A stretch of 64,000 bases of DNA. Origin: Leucobacter sp. wl10. GTDB lineage: Bacteria; Actinomycetota; Actinomycetes; Actinomycetales; Microbacteriaceae. The translations under genes and the position numbers were made by a program. Location: assembly GCF_003569785.1 (NCBI RefSeq), contig NZ_KZ983994.1:62001-126000 (forward strand), given 5' to 3'. Shown piece by piece: positions 31,263 to 39,771 of the stretch; positions within the stretch are counted from its first letter, which is position 1; each line of letters starts with the position of its first letter. The notes beneath the pieces were generated by a model. That model worked only from the letters and a program-made list of their open reading frames with translations. It did not search any database and was not told the DNA's origin.

Positions 31263-32704
31263 GCTTGTTCCTCCTTCGGAGCAAATGCGGCCTGGTACTC
31301 GGCGATCTCACGACGGAGGCGCTCGCGCTGCGCCCCCTGCCGCGACGGGGCCGTCCCGTTGCCTCCGGAGCGGCGCGACACCGCCGACTCGAGGGTGAGG
31401 CGCTCGAGCACGTCGGCGGTGATCCGCGAATCGATGCTGGCGAGGTCCGAGGCGCTGAGATCCTCGATGCCGATGCCGCGCTGCTCGCAGACGACGACCG
31501 CGCGACCCGTGATGTCGTGCGCCTCGCTGAAGGGGATCCCCTGCTCGGCGACCCAGTCGGCGAGTTCGGTCGCGAGCGTGAAGCCCTGCGCCGCCTGCTC
31601 GGCCATGCGCTCCGGCACGAAGCTCATCGTGCGCACGAAGCCGGTGATCGCGGGCAGGACCTCGTCCAGCAGGTCCGAGGTGTCGAACGCGTAGTGCTTG
31701 TCCTCGGAGAAGTCGCGGTTGTAAGAGAACGGCACCGACTTCATCACGCCGAGCATGCCCGTGAGGTTGGCCTGCAGCCGGCTCGCCTTGCCGCGCGTGA
31801 GCTCCGGGATGTCGGGATTCTTCTTCTGCGGCATGATCGACGAACCGGTCGACCACGCGTCGTGCAGGCGGATCCACCCGAACTGCTGCGATCCCCACAG
31901 GATCAGCTCATCGGAGAGGCGGGAGAGATTCGTGCCGATCGACGCCCCGGCGTAGAGGAAGTCGATGACGTGATCGCGGCTGCCCACGGCGTCGATCGAG
32001 TTCGCGATGACGTCGCGGTACCCGAGCTCCCGCGCCATCGCGACCTGGTCGCCGTGGAAGGAGCTGCCCGCCAGCGCCGCCGCGCCGAGCGGCGACAGCG
32101 ACACCGCTTCACGGGCGGCGGCGAGACGCCTGAGGTCGCGCGCCAGGGTCTGGGCGTGCGCGAGGAGCTGGTGCCCGAAGAGCACGGGCTGTGCGGGCTG
32201 CAGGTGGGTGAAGCCGGGCACGATGGCATCCCCTGCGTCCTCGGAGCGCTCGATGAGCGTTTCGACGAGCTGCCCGAGCCGGGCAGCGATCTCGTCGATG
32301 CGCCGTCGCAGCCAGAGGCGGAGGTCGTTCGAGGTCTGGTCGTTGCGCGAACGTCCGGCGCGGATCTTGCCGCCCACGGATCCCACGCGCTCGATGAGCG
32401 CGCGCTCGAGGTATCCGTGCACGTCCTCGTCGGCATCCGTCGGGGCGATCGCGCCCGAGACGTGGTCCTCGCCGATCCGCCGGAGCGCGGCGGCGAGTTC
32501 GGCGCGCTCCTCCGCGGTGACGACGCCGCAGCGCTCGAGCTCGCCGAGGTGAGCGATCGATCCCTGAATATCCTCCGGCGCCAAATCGAAGTAGCGCCGA
32601 GGCGACCGCGAGATGCGCTCCAGGGCGGGATCGGGGCCGTCGGTGAAGCGGCCTCCCCACAGCTTGCCGTCGTCGTGAACGCCGCCCGCGTTGTTGTGGT
32701 TCAT
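31259..32704 (-). CDS. Argininosuccinate-lyase-family C-N lyase with non-canonical substrate motifs
   Basis: A 481-residue fumarase/aspartase-superfamily lyase, closest in pattern to argininosuccinate lyase (KLWGGRF at residue 14, GRSRNDQ at 117, THLQ at 166, catalytic [12 protein letters not shown] at 288). Several ASL positions differ. The canonical KLHTGRSRNDQ reads [19 protein letters not shown] reads THLQPAQP, and the region after LAG is SSFHGDQ instead of the usual (T/G).(Y/F)PIDR. These touch the substrate-binding surface. The gene heads an operon with an amino-acid importer, CE4 hydrolases and an MmgE/PrpD protein, with no arginine-synthesis genes. It may cleave fumarate from an N-substituted aspartate. 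A true ArgH cannot be ruled out. Confidence 0.85.
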   Translation of the reverse strand: MNHNNAGGVHDDGKLWGGRFTDGPDPALERISRSPRRYFDLAPEDIQGSIAHLGELERCGVVTAEERAELAAALRRIGEDHVSGAIAPTDADEDVHGYLERALIERVGSVGGKIRAGRSRNDQTSNDLRLWLRRRIDEIAARLGQLVETLIERSEDAGDAIVPGFTHLQPAQPVLFGHQLLAHAQTLARDLRRLAAAREAVSLSPLGAAALAGSSFHGDQVAMARELGYRDVIANSIDAVGSRDHVIDFLYAGASIGTNLSRLSDELILWGSQQFGWIRLHDAWSTGSSIMPQKKNPDIPELTRGKASRLQANLTGMLGVMKSVPFSYNRDFSEDKHYAFDTSDLLDEVLPAITGFVRTMSFVPERMAEQAAQGFTLATELADWVAEQGIPFSEAHDITGRAVVVCEQRGIGIEDLSASDLASIDSRITADVLERLTLESAVSRRSGGNGTAPSRQGAQRERLRREIAEYQAAFAPKEEQA

Positions 32705-32753
32705 GTCGGTGAATTGCCTCCTTGAAATCCTTCGATTTATTAGACAATCCAAA

Positions 32754-32830
32754 ATGTCCAACAATCTTGTGGACCTATTACAGCGGAAAATCAGTAGGAT
32801 GGCAAGAGCACCCCGATTTTTGTTGGACAT
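32754..32830. promoter_or_regulatory. Putative GntR operator sites between the lyase and GntR genes
   Basis: ATGTCCAAC (32754-32762) and its exact inverse GTTGGACAT (32822-32830) frame the AT-rich divergent promoter region, and a TTGTGGAC half-site (32767-32774) lies next to the left one. Left pair GTCC-N11-GGAC is itself an inverted repeat. The sites fit an FCD-GntR dimer controlling both directions; this is inferred. Confidence 0.55.
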
Positions 32831-32848
32831 AAAGCGGTGAGGTTTGCA

Positions 32849-33580
32849 ATGGCGGGAGACTCACAGAAGATGCTGAACGGGCCGGATGGGCGCATACAGG
32901 TTCCGAGACGAGTGGCGGCCAAGCGCGAGAGCCTCGCCGAGGGCCCGCCCGCGCCGCAGTTCATCGCGGACACGCTCAAACACCTCATCCTCGTCGGAGA
33001 GCTCTCGCTCGGAACTCCCGTCACCGAGAAGTGGATGACCGAGCGCTTCCAGGCCTCCCGCACAACCGTGCGCGAGGCGCTCAATCTGCTGGTCGCCGAA
33101 CGATACCTGGATCAGAAGCCGTACAAGAGCGCCCGAGTCCGGTCGTACTCGCCCGGCGAGGTCGCCGACATTCTGGAGGCCAGGCGCCTCCTCGAGGGGT
33201 TCGCAGCGGATCGCTGCGCCGACGCGACCGAGGTGGCGCGGGCGGAGCTCCGCGCGTCATTCGCCAAGTACGCGAGCGAGATCTCCGCGCAGCAGCAGAA
33301 CTCCGCCGCTATGGCGCACGTGGATCTGCACGTCGCGATCGTCGGGCTCACGGGCAACAGGGAACTGGTACTGGCCGAGCACGACCTGATGATCGGTTCG
33401 CTGCTGCTCATCGACCTCATCAACTGGCACCTGCGGGATTCCGAGAAGATGTACATGGAGCATCTTCGCCTGGTCAACGCCCTGCTCGAGCCCGACCCGG
33501 AAGAGGCGCGAAGACTCACCGACGCGCATCTCGACATGGTGCTCGACGCCGCTCACAAGCGGCTGCCGGGCACCGGCTAG
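32849..33580 (+). CDS. GntR-family regulator with FCD ligand domain
   Basis: A 243-residue FadR/FCD-subfamily regulator. The winged helix reads LGTPVTEKWMTERFQASRTT, then VREALNLLVAERYLDQKPYK. The all-helical FCD domain (EVADILEARRLLEGFAADRC, HVDLHVAIVGLTGNRELVL, then the late HLRLVNALLEPDPEEARRLT) carries the metal-binding Asp and His pattern expected for carboxylate ligands. ATG 32849 is preferred over GTG 32837 because GGTGAGG sits five bases upstream. Divergent from the lyase operon and very likely its repressor, with a carboxylic-acid substrate or product as inducer. Confidence 0.88.
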   Translation: MAGDSQKMLNGPDGRIQVPRRVAAKRESLAEGPPAPQFIADTLKHLILVGELSLGTPVTEKWMTERFQASRTTVREALNLLVAERYLDQKPYKSARVRSYSPGEVADILEARRLLEGFAADRCADATEVARAELRASFAKYASEISAQQQNSAAMAHVDLHVAIVGLTGNRELVLAEHDLMIGSLLLIDLINWHLRDSEKMYMEHLRLVNALLEPDPEEARRLTDAHLDMVLDAAHKRLPGTG

Positions 33581-33601
33581 CGGCGTCGGGCCGCAGCAGC
33601 C

Positions 33602-34591
33602 TCACGGAGGAGGCGGATGCTGCGCGTCCGGGCCGGCCGGAGGAGTTCGGCGGGACCGTCGCGACGAGGAGGACGCCGCGAGGGATCCCGCGGCTCGCCT
33701 GGCCGTGCGCGCGACGGCGCCCGCCCCCGCGCCGGCCCCGGTGACGACGGTGCCGCCCGCGGCGCGCGCGCCGCGGAGAATCCTGCGCTCGATGCGCTCC
33801 GCTCCCTCCCTGGGAGCGAGATCGGGGGCGAAGTCGGCCGGCGCCGGCCCGAAGGCGAGGCGAGAAGCCGCGACGACGCGGCGCCCGAGGACGTGGTTGC
33901 CCGCGCCGCCGACAGCGGCGCCGATCCCGAACGGAAGCGCCTTGCCCACGAACGAGCCGGCGCCGACCTTCGCGAAGTGGCTCACGAAGGATCGCTGCAG
34001 CACGTCGAGCACCGGCCGCACAGCGCCCCTCGGCAGCGTCTTCGTGACGACCTCTCCCCAGAACGCGGGCCGGCCCCCGCCGCGGCCCACCGCCTGGCGA
34101 GTGAGCTGGCCGAGCAGATCGGCTCCCTCGCGCCCGAGCATCAGGCTCATGACGAGCATGCGGGCCCGGTCGGGGTTCTCGACGGGGAGGCCGTGCACCT
34201 CGGCGACCGACTGCGCGAACAGGGCGGTGCTCTCGAGGAAACCGACCGTCTCGACGCCCGACAGGGCGAGCGTGGCCGGTGTGCTGATGGCGGGAATCAC
34301 GGCGGTCGCGCCGACCGCCGCGCCGCCGCCCGTGATCGCGAGCAGGTAGCGGCGCTCGAGCACGCGGATCACCTGGTCGGGGCTCGCGTCCGGGTGGCGC
34401 AGCCGCACGCTGCGGATGTGCGCGAGCACCGCGGGGCGCTGCACCGCGAGCGCCCGATCGAGGGCGCGGGCGAAGCCGCGGCGGTGCTCCGGCCCGGTCG
34501 GCAGCGGGAGCCCGGTCGGAGCGTGCATCGGGGGCGCGTGGACCCGCGCCGGGGGCTCGGGCTGCGCGGGCGCGGGGACGATCTCGTTCAC
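33602..34591 (-). CDS. Uncharacterised membrane-associated protein, EcsC-like pattern
   Basis: A 329-residue protein. The proline-rich N-terminus (MNEIVPAPAQPEPPARVHAP) is followed by a helical domain with hydrophobic glycine-rich stretches LAITGGGAAVGATAVIPAIS and GFLESTALFAQSVAEVHGLP, then GKALPFGIGAAVGGAGNHVL, and an Ala/Arg-rich tail. The G.G...G...P.....P..L.....E pattern recalls EcsC-like proteins, but I cannot confirm the family. GTG start at 34591. Convergent with gntR and divergent from the DUF1206 gene. Function unknown. Confidence 0.6.
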   Translation of the reverse strand: MNEIVPAPAQPEPPARVHAPPMHAPTGLPLPTGPEHRRGFARALDRALAVQRPAVLAHIRSVRLRHPDASPDQVIRVLERRYLLAITGGGAAVGATAVIPAISTPATLALSGVETVGFLESTALFAQSVAEVHGLPVENPDRARMLVMSLMLGREGADLLGQLTRQAVGRGGGRPAFWGEVVTKTLPRGAVRPVLDVLQRSFVSHFAKVGAGSFVGKALPFGIGAAVGGAGNHVLGRRVVAASRLAFGPAPADFAPDLAPREGAERIERRILRGARAAGGTVVTGAGAGAGAVARTARRAAGSLAASSSSRRSRRTPPAGPDAQHPPPP

Positions 34592-34733
34592 GCCGCGATT
34601 CTACGAATCCCGCTTGGGAGAACGGCCCGTGACGGCTCGCGCCCATCGCCGTCGGCCGCCCCCGCAACGCCGGCGGTCGGAGCGCTGAGCGCACCCCGAC
34701 GCGTCGACGACGCCCCGGGCGTAAGCTGCATCT

Positions 34734-35537
34734 GTGCCAGACACCGTGAAATCGGCCGCGCGCGCCGCCGAGAGCCATCCGGCGCTGCGAGCGCTCGCCC
34801 GGGGCGGATACGTGGCGAGCGGCATCGTGCACGTGCTCGTCGGCGTCATCGCCCTCGCGGTCGCCCGGGGCTGGCGCGGCGAGAGCGACCAGGCCGGCGC
34901 GCTCACCGCCATCGCCGAGGTGCCGGCGGGGTTCCTCGCGCTGTGGGCGCTCTCCGTGCTGCTGTGGGCGCTCGGCGCGTACCACGCGATCCACGGGGTC
35001 GCCGCCCGCATCGGGAACCGCTCGAAGCGGTGGGCCCGCAGAGCGGCCGAGTGGGGGCAGGCCGTCGTCTTCATCGTCATGGGCGGGCTCGCCGCGGCGG
35101 TGGCGCTCGGGGCGCGGCCGGACACCGAGCAGAGCGCCGAGAGCGCGGGGCGCGGCGTGCTCTCCTTCTCGGGCGGGCCGTTCCTGCTCGCCGCGGCCGG
35201 CATCGCGATCGGGATCGGCGGGGTCTCGTTCATCGTCATGGGCGCGCGCCGCAGCTTCCGGCAGCGGGTCGACCTCCCCTCCGGCGCGGCGGGGCGCTGG
35301 ATCTCGGGTCTCGGGTCGTTCGGCTTCATGGCGAAGGGGCTCGCGCTGATCGTCATCTGCGTGCTGGTCTGCGCGGCGGCGGTGCGCGGCGAACCGCGGC
35401 TCGTGAGTGCACTCGACGGGGCGATCCGCTCGCTGCGGGAGCTTCCCGCCGGCCCGGCTCTCGTGGCCCTCGTCGGCATCGGCTTCATCTCCTACGGTGT
35501 GTTCTGCGGCTTCCGGGCGCGCTACGCCGAGCTCTGA
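34734..35537 (+). CDS. DUF1206 membrane protein
   Basis: A 267-residue membrane protein with six hydrophobic helices in three two-helix repeats, each opening with a GY/G.A.G..Y-like turn: ALARGGYVASGIVHVLVGVI, AEWGQAVVFIVMGGLAAAVA and LGSFGFMAKGLALIVICVLV. This is the DUF1206 layout, found almost only in actinobacteria and some cyanobacteria. No function is known. GTG 34734 lies seven bases after a TAAGCT hexamer with no Shine-Dalgarno, suggesting a leaderless transcript. Confidence 0.85.
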   Translation: MPDTVKSAARAAESHPALRALARGGYVASGIVHVLVGVIALAVARGWRGESDQAGALTAIAEVPAGFLALWALSVLLWALGAYHAIHGVAARIGNRSKRWARRAAEWGQAVVFIVMGGLAAAVALGARPDTEQSAESAGRGVLSFSGGPFLLAAAGIAIGIGGVSFIVMGARRSFRQRVDLPSGAAGRWISGLGSFGFMAKGLALIVICVLVCAAAVRGEPRLVSALDGAIRSLRELPAGPALVALVGIGFISYGVFCGFRARYAEL

Positions 35538-35576
35538 CCGTCCGTTCTCCGGCCGAGGCCGCCGCGGTATCGCGGC

Positions 35577-36557
35577 TCAGCGGTTCACGTCGACGACCGT
35601 GCGCCCGCGCACGCGGCCCCGCAGGATCTCGGCCGCGTGAGCGCGGGCGTCGTCCAGCCCGATGGTCTCGGTCATGCCGTCGAGCAGCCCGCGATCGATC
35701 TCCGCGGCGAGCGCGTCCCACGCCCGCTGCCGCAGCGCCCGCGGCGCGTCGACCGAGTTCGCCCCGGTGAGCGTGACGCCGCGCAGGATGAACGGCAGCA
35801 CGCTCGCGGGCAGGTCGGGGCCCTGGGCGAGACCGCAGGCGGCGACGGTGCCCCCGTACGACGTCTGGGCGAGAACGTTCGCGAGCGTCGTCGAGCCCAC
35901 CGAGTCGATCGCGCCGGCCCAGCGCTGCTCCTGCAGCGGCTTCCCGACCGCCTCGGACAGCTCGCGGCGGTCGATCGTGCGCGCCGCCCCCAGGCCCGAG
36001 AGGTAGTCGGCCTGCTCGCCCGCGCGGCCGGTGGAGGCGACGACGCGGTATCCGCGGCCGGCCAGCAGGGAGATCGCGACCGACCCCACGCCTCCGGCCG
36101 CGCCGGTGACGAGCACTTCTCCCTCATCGGGACCGACCCCGCCGTCCTCGAGCGCGAGCACCGAGATCATCGCGGTGAACCCGGCGGTGCCGATCGCGGC
36201 GGCGCGGAGCGGGGTGATCGTCTCCGGGAGGCGCACGAGCGCGTCGGGCCGCACCCTGGCGCGGGTGGCGAAGCCGCCGTGCCGGTACTCGCCCAGGCCG
36301 TCGCCGTTGAGCACTGCGAGGTCTCCGGCGCGCCAGCCTTCGACGTCCGAGGACGTGACGCGCCCGACGAGATCGATGCCCGGGATGAGCGGCCACGACC
36401 TGACGATGCCCCGGCCCGCGAGTGCGAGCCCGTCCTTGTAGTTGAACGAGGAGTAGAGCACGTCGAGCTCGACCGCCCCCTCGAGCAGCTCGCTCTCCTC
36501 GAGCCCGTCGGCGAGGCGGGGCTCAGCGCCCTGCTCATCGACCACGATCGCACGCAT
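35577..36557 (-). CDS. acuI: Acrylyl-CoA reductase-type MDR oxidoreductase (AcuI/YhdH family)
   Basis: A 326-residue zinc-free medium-chain reductase. Typical YhdH/AcuI features are SSFNYKDGLALAGRG, IPGIDLVGRVTSS, NGDGLGEYRHGGFATRARV, GTAGFTAMISVLALE, the NADPH motif GAAGGVGSVAISLLAGRGY and CGLAQGPDLPASVLPFILRG. The family reduces acryloyl-CoA or similar toxic electrophilic enoyl esters with NADPH. Start 36557 (MRAIVVDEQGAEP) is fixed by the family N-terminus. It is convergent with the DUF1206 gene and divergent from the response regulator. Confidence 0.9.
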   Translation of the reverse strand: MRAIVVDEQGAEPRLADGLEESELLEGAVELDVLYSSFNYKDGLALAGRGIVRSWPLIPGIDLVGRVTSSDVEGWRAGDLAVLNGDGLGEYRHGGFATRARVRPDALVRLPETITPLRAAAIGTAGFTAMISVLALEDGGVGPDEGEVLVTGAAGGVGSVAISLLAGRGYRVVASTGRAGEQADYLSGLGAARTIDRRELSEAVGKPLQEQRWAGAIDSVGSTTLANVLAQTSYGGTVAACGLAQGPDLPASVLPFILRGVTLTGANSVDAPRALRQRAWDALAAEIDRGLLDGMTETIGLDDARAHAAEILRGRVRGRTVVDVNR

Positions 36558-36687
36558 AGACCCCCCTCGCGTCTTCAGGATACCGCGTGGCCTCCCCCCT
36601 GCCGCAAGGCTCCGACGTGCCGCACCGCGGCGCCGCCCGAGCGATTCGTTCAGCCTGTCGTCAGCCCCGCGCGTGCAGACTGGGGCC

Positions 36688-37365
36688 ATGCGAGTGCTGA
36701 TCGTGGACGACGAGGTGCGGCTCGCCGAGGGCGTGCGCCGCGGGCTCGAGGCCGAGGGTTTCGCGGCCGACGTCGCGCACAACGGGGTGGACGGCCTCTG
36801 GCGGGCGCGCGAGCAGCAGTACGACGCGATCGTGCTCGACGTCATGATGCCGGGCATGAGCGGCTACCTGGTATGCGCGGCGCTGCGGGCGGAGGGCAAC
36901 TGGACGCCGGTGCTGTTCCTCACGGCGAAGGACGGCGAGTGGGATGAGGTCGAGGGGCTCGACACCGGCGGCGACGACTGGCTGACCAAGCCGTTCTCCC
37001 ACCCCGTGCTCGTCGCGCGATTGCGCGCTCTCGTGCGGCGCGGCGCGCGGGAGCGGCCGACCGTTCTGGAAGCGGGCGACCTGCGGCTCGATCCCGCCGC
37101 TCGCTCGGTTACCCGCGGTGAGACGCGCGTCGATCTCACGGCCAGGGAGATCGCGGTGCTCGAGTTTCTGATGCGGCGCCGAGGGGAGGTCGTCACGAAG
37201 TTCGAGGTGCTCGACAACGTGTGGGCCGACGACTTCGAAGGCGATCCCAACATCGTCGAGGTGTACATCGGCCGGCTGCGACGCAAGGTCGACCGGCCCT
37301 TCGGCCGCGCAGCCATCGAGACGATGCGCGGGGCCGGCTACCGGCTGGCGGCCGACGGTGGCTGA
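36688..37365 (+). CDS. OmpR-family response regulator
   Basis: A 225-residue two-domain regulator. Receiver: RVLIVDDEVRLAEGVRRGLE, phosphorylated Asp in IVLDVMMPGMSGYLV near residue 51, LFLTAKDG and the lysine in DDWLTKPFS. Winged helix: RGETRVDLTAREIAVLEFLM, VVTKFEVLDNVWADDF, IVEVYIGRLRRKVDRPF and the GAGYRL end. ATG 36688 is preferred over 36673. It overlaps the kinase start by eight bases, so the pair is coupled. The PepSY gene just downstream of the kinase may be a target. Confidence 0.93.
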   Translation: MRVLIVDDEVRLAEGVRRGLEAEGFAADVAHNGVDGLWRAREQQYDAIVLDVMMPGMSGYLVCAALRAEGNWTPVLFLTAKDGEWDEVEGLDTGGDDWLTKPFSHPVLVARLRALVRRGARERPTVLEAGDLRLDPAARSVTRGETRVDLTAREIAVLEFLMRRRGEVVTKFEVLDNVWADDFEGDPNIVEVYIGRLRRKVDRPFGRAAIETMRGAGYRLAADGG

Positions 37366-38686
37366 GCGGCGCGGACGCTCGATGCGCACCCGGATCACGG
37401 CGGGGGCGGTGCTGGTGGTCGCTCTGGCGCTCGGGATCGGTGCGGTCGGCACCGTCTGGATGCTGGACCGGATCCTCACGGACCAGATCGCCTCGCAACT
37501 CGAGTCGGAACTGGAGAGCATCGCCGACGCGTTCGACACGGGCGGACCGGCCGCGGCGGGGATCGATCAGCGCGACGATGAAGACGTGCTGATCGCGCTG
37601 CGCACCGGCAACCGGACGGTGGTCAGCAACGACCGGGCGCTGCAGCTGCCGAAGCCCGCCCGCGAAGACGCGCCCGCGCCGGCGGAGGTCGGGGGCGAGC
37701 GCATGCTGGTGGTCGGTGAGGAGGTCGAGGGCGGCACGCTCGTCCTGGCCCGCTCCACGGAAGCGATCGACGAGGCGGTCTCCACGGCCACCCTGCTGCT
37801 CGCCATCGCGGTGCCCCTCGCGATCGCGCTGATCGGCACGATCGTCTGGGTCGTCGCCGCGCGCGCTCTCGCACCGGTCGAGCGCATCCGCCGGCAGGTC
37901 GATCAGGTGGATCCCCGAGCCCTCGATCATCGGGTGCCCACGACCGGCACGGGCGACGAGATCGATCGCCTCGCGGGCACCATGAATCGCATGCTGGGCC
38001 GCATCGAGCACGGCTACCGGGCCCGGCAGCAGTTCGTCAGCGACGCCTCGCACGAGCTGCGCTCTCCGCTGGCGACGATGCGCCAGTACGCCGAGGTCAG
38101 CCGAGCGCACCCCGAGGCCGCGCCACCCGGCGAACTCGCCGACGTGGTGCTCGCGGAGGGGGCCCGGATGCACGACATCGTCGAGGGGCTGCTGCTGCTG
38201 GCGCGCCTCGACGAGGGCGCGAACACCGCGGCGAGGAGCAGCATCGACCTCGACGATCTGGCCCTCGCCGAGGCGCGCCGGATCCGCGCCCTCGACGCCG
38301 CGACGGTCGACGGTCGCGGCGTCGCGCCCGCCCGCGTCACCGGCGATGCGCGCCTGCTCGCGCGGGCCGTGCGCAACCTCGTCGACAACGCGCTGCGCCA
38401 CGCCCGCGGCACCGTCGCGCTCACCACCCTGGTGCGGGACGGGTGGGCCGTCGTGCACGTCGACGACGACGGCGACGGCGTTCCCGAGCACGAGCGGGAG
38501 CGGGTGTTCGAACGCTTCACCCGCCTCGACGAGGCGCGCTCCCGCGACGCCGGCGGGAGCGGGCTCGGGCTCGCGATCGTCCGGGAGATCGCTCGTGCCC
38601 ACGGCGGCTCCGTGCACGTGGAGACCGCCCCGCTCGGCGGGGCGCGCTTCACGCTCGCGCTGCCCGCGGCGCCCGGTGAGGGCTGA
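37358..38686 (+). CDS. Sensor histidine kinase (HisKA type)
   Basis: A 442-residue membrane kinase. Two transmembrane helices (about 12-32 and 143-167) bracket an extracytoplasmic sensor of about 110 residues. Then come HAMP (ALAPVERIRRQVDQVDPRAL), the H-box FVSDASHELRSPLATM, and the N, G1 and G2 boxes (RNLVDNALRHARG, DDDGDGVPEHERERVFERF, GGSGLGLAIVREIARAHGG). All catalytic motifs are intact. It overlaps the OmpR-type regulator and precedes the PepSY-like gene by about 100 bases. A degraded copy of the last 33 bases appears at 45429-45461. Confidence 0.94.
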   Translation: MAERRGRSMRTRITAGAVLVVALALGIGAVGTVWMLDRILTDQIASQLESELESIADAFDTGGPAAAGIDQRDDEDVLIALRTGNRTVVSNDRALQLPKPAREDAPAPAEVGGERMLVVGEEVEGGTLVLARSTEAIDEAVSTATLLLAIAVPLAIALIGTIVWVVAARALAPVERIRRQVDQVDPRALDHRVPTTGTGDEIDRLAGTMNRMLGRIEHGYRARQQFVSDASHELRSPLATMRQYAEVSRAHPEAAPPGELADVVLAEGARMHDIVEGLLLLARLDEGANTAARSSIDLDDLALAEARRIRALDAATVDGRGVAPARVTGDARLLARAVRNLVDNALRHARGTVALTTLVRDGWAVVHVDDDGDGVPEHERERVFERFTRLDEARSRDAGGSGLGLAIVREIARAHGGSVHVETAPLGGARFTLALPAAPGEG

Positions 38687-38790
38687 GCGACCTCCCAGAG
38701 CGCCCGAACGGATGCGCGGGCGGGCCGATCCTGACGGGGCGTTCAGGATCATTCAGACCAGGTTCAGTGCCCTCGGGTGATCCTGGGTGC

Positions 38791-39579
38791 ATGAACGACA
38801 AGACTCCTCAGAATCCGGACAACTCCGAGACCACACCGCTGCCGGAGGCGGCGAGCCCTCCGAACGCGAATCCCGCCCCTCCCGCCGCTCAGCCCCCGGC
38901 CGCGCCCAAGCCCCGCCGCAACTCGCGAGCCGTGCTGATCGGCGCGGGCGCGGCGGCCGCGGTGCTGCTGATCGGCGGCGCCGGCGCCGGCATCGCGTTC
39001 TCGATCGCCGACAAGAACGACGACCGCGCCGACCACTCCCGGAACTCCGTGACGAACACCGTCTCGCCCGGCTCGGACAGCGGCGCGCGCGCCTCGACCA
39101 ACGACGGCGGTCGATCGAGCGGGAACGGATCCGCTCCCAGCGCCCCGAGCCCCCTCCCCTCGAGCGCGAGCGTACCCGCCGACGCCGCAGCCCTCGTCGG
39201 CGCGATCGACGCGGCCGTCGCCAAGGCCTCCGGGAAGGGCGCCGCCTCCGTCGACGTGGAGCGCGACGGCTGGGAGGTCGACGTGGTGCTGGACGACCGC
39301 AATGACGCCCGCGTGCACGTCGCGCTCGACGGCACCGCGACCGTGCGCGGGACGGACTCCGATCACGGCCGCAACTCGGATCCGGCCCTCGACACCGCGC
39401 GCATCTCCGGCATCGTCGACGCGGCGATCGCGGCTGCGGGCGGCGGTACTATCGAGTCGATCTCGACCGACAACGGTCGCGATCGCTACGACGTCACGGT
39501 CGCTCTGGGCGACGGCCGATCCACCGACATCGAGCTCGGCGAGAACCTCGAGGTCGTGTCGGTCGACGGCGACGATTGA
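38791..39579 (+). CDS. Membrane-anchored PepSY-like protein
   Basis: A 262-residue protein. The N-terminal 50 residues are disordered and proline-rich (LPEAASPPNANPAPPAAQPP), then one transmembrane helix (AVLIGAGAAAAVLLIGGAGA). A Ser/Gly linker follows, then two PepSY-like modules: VGAIDAAVAKASGKGAASVD, then VERDGWEVDVVLDDRNDARV, and a second ISGIVDAAIAAAGGGTIESI, then DRYDVTVALGDG. PepSY modules often modulate proteases or two-component signalling outside the membrane. The placement just behind the OmpR-type pair supports a feedback or sensing role. A piece of this gene is duplicated at 45458-45533. Confidence 0.82.
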   Translation: MNDKTPQNPDNSETTPLPEAASPPNANPAPPAAQPPAAPKPRRNSRAVLIGAGAAAAVLLIGGAGAGIAFSIADKNDDRADHSRNSVTNTVSPGSDSGARASTNDGGRSSGNGSAPSAPSPLPSSASVPADAAALVGAIDAAVAKASGKGAASVDVERDGWEVDVVLDDRNDARVHVALDGTATVRGTDSDHGRNSDPALDTARISGIVDAAIAAAGGGTIESISTDNGRDRYDVTVALGDGRSTDIELGENLEVVSVDGDD

Positions 39580-39718
39580 GTGCTCCACCCCCTCCCATCG
39601 CGGTTGTGCGCTCGTACCCCTCGGCCGTGCCCATGAGCTTCACTGCCGCAGCAGACCCGTGTCAGCAGCCCTCCTCTCTGCCCCGCCGCACTCCCCGGGC
39701 CGCCAACGGTTCGGAGTA

Positions 39719-39765
39719 CCTGATGGACGAGCCGGGCTCGGGCTCAGCCGGGCTCGCCCATCAGG
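39719..39765. terminator. Hairpin between PepSY and the amidohydrolase genes
   Basis: CCTGATGGACGAGCC pairs with the reverse of GGCTCGCCCATCAGG (one A/G mismatch) around a GC-rich loop. It lies between convergent genes and could terminate both. Confidence 0.6.
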
Positions 39766-39771
39766 GGTTGC

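Noticed and set aside
31259..32704. Straightforward argH for arginine synthesis
   Set aside because: Not excluded, but altered motifs and a transport/hydrolase operon make a different lyase more likely.
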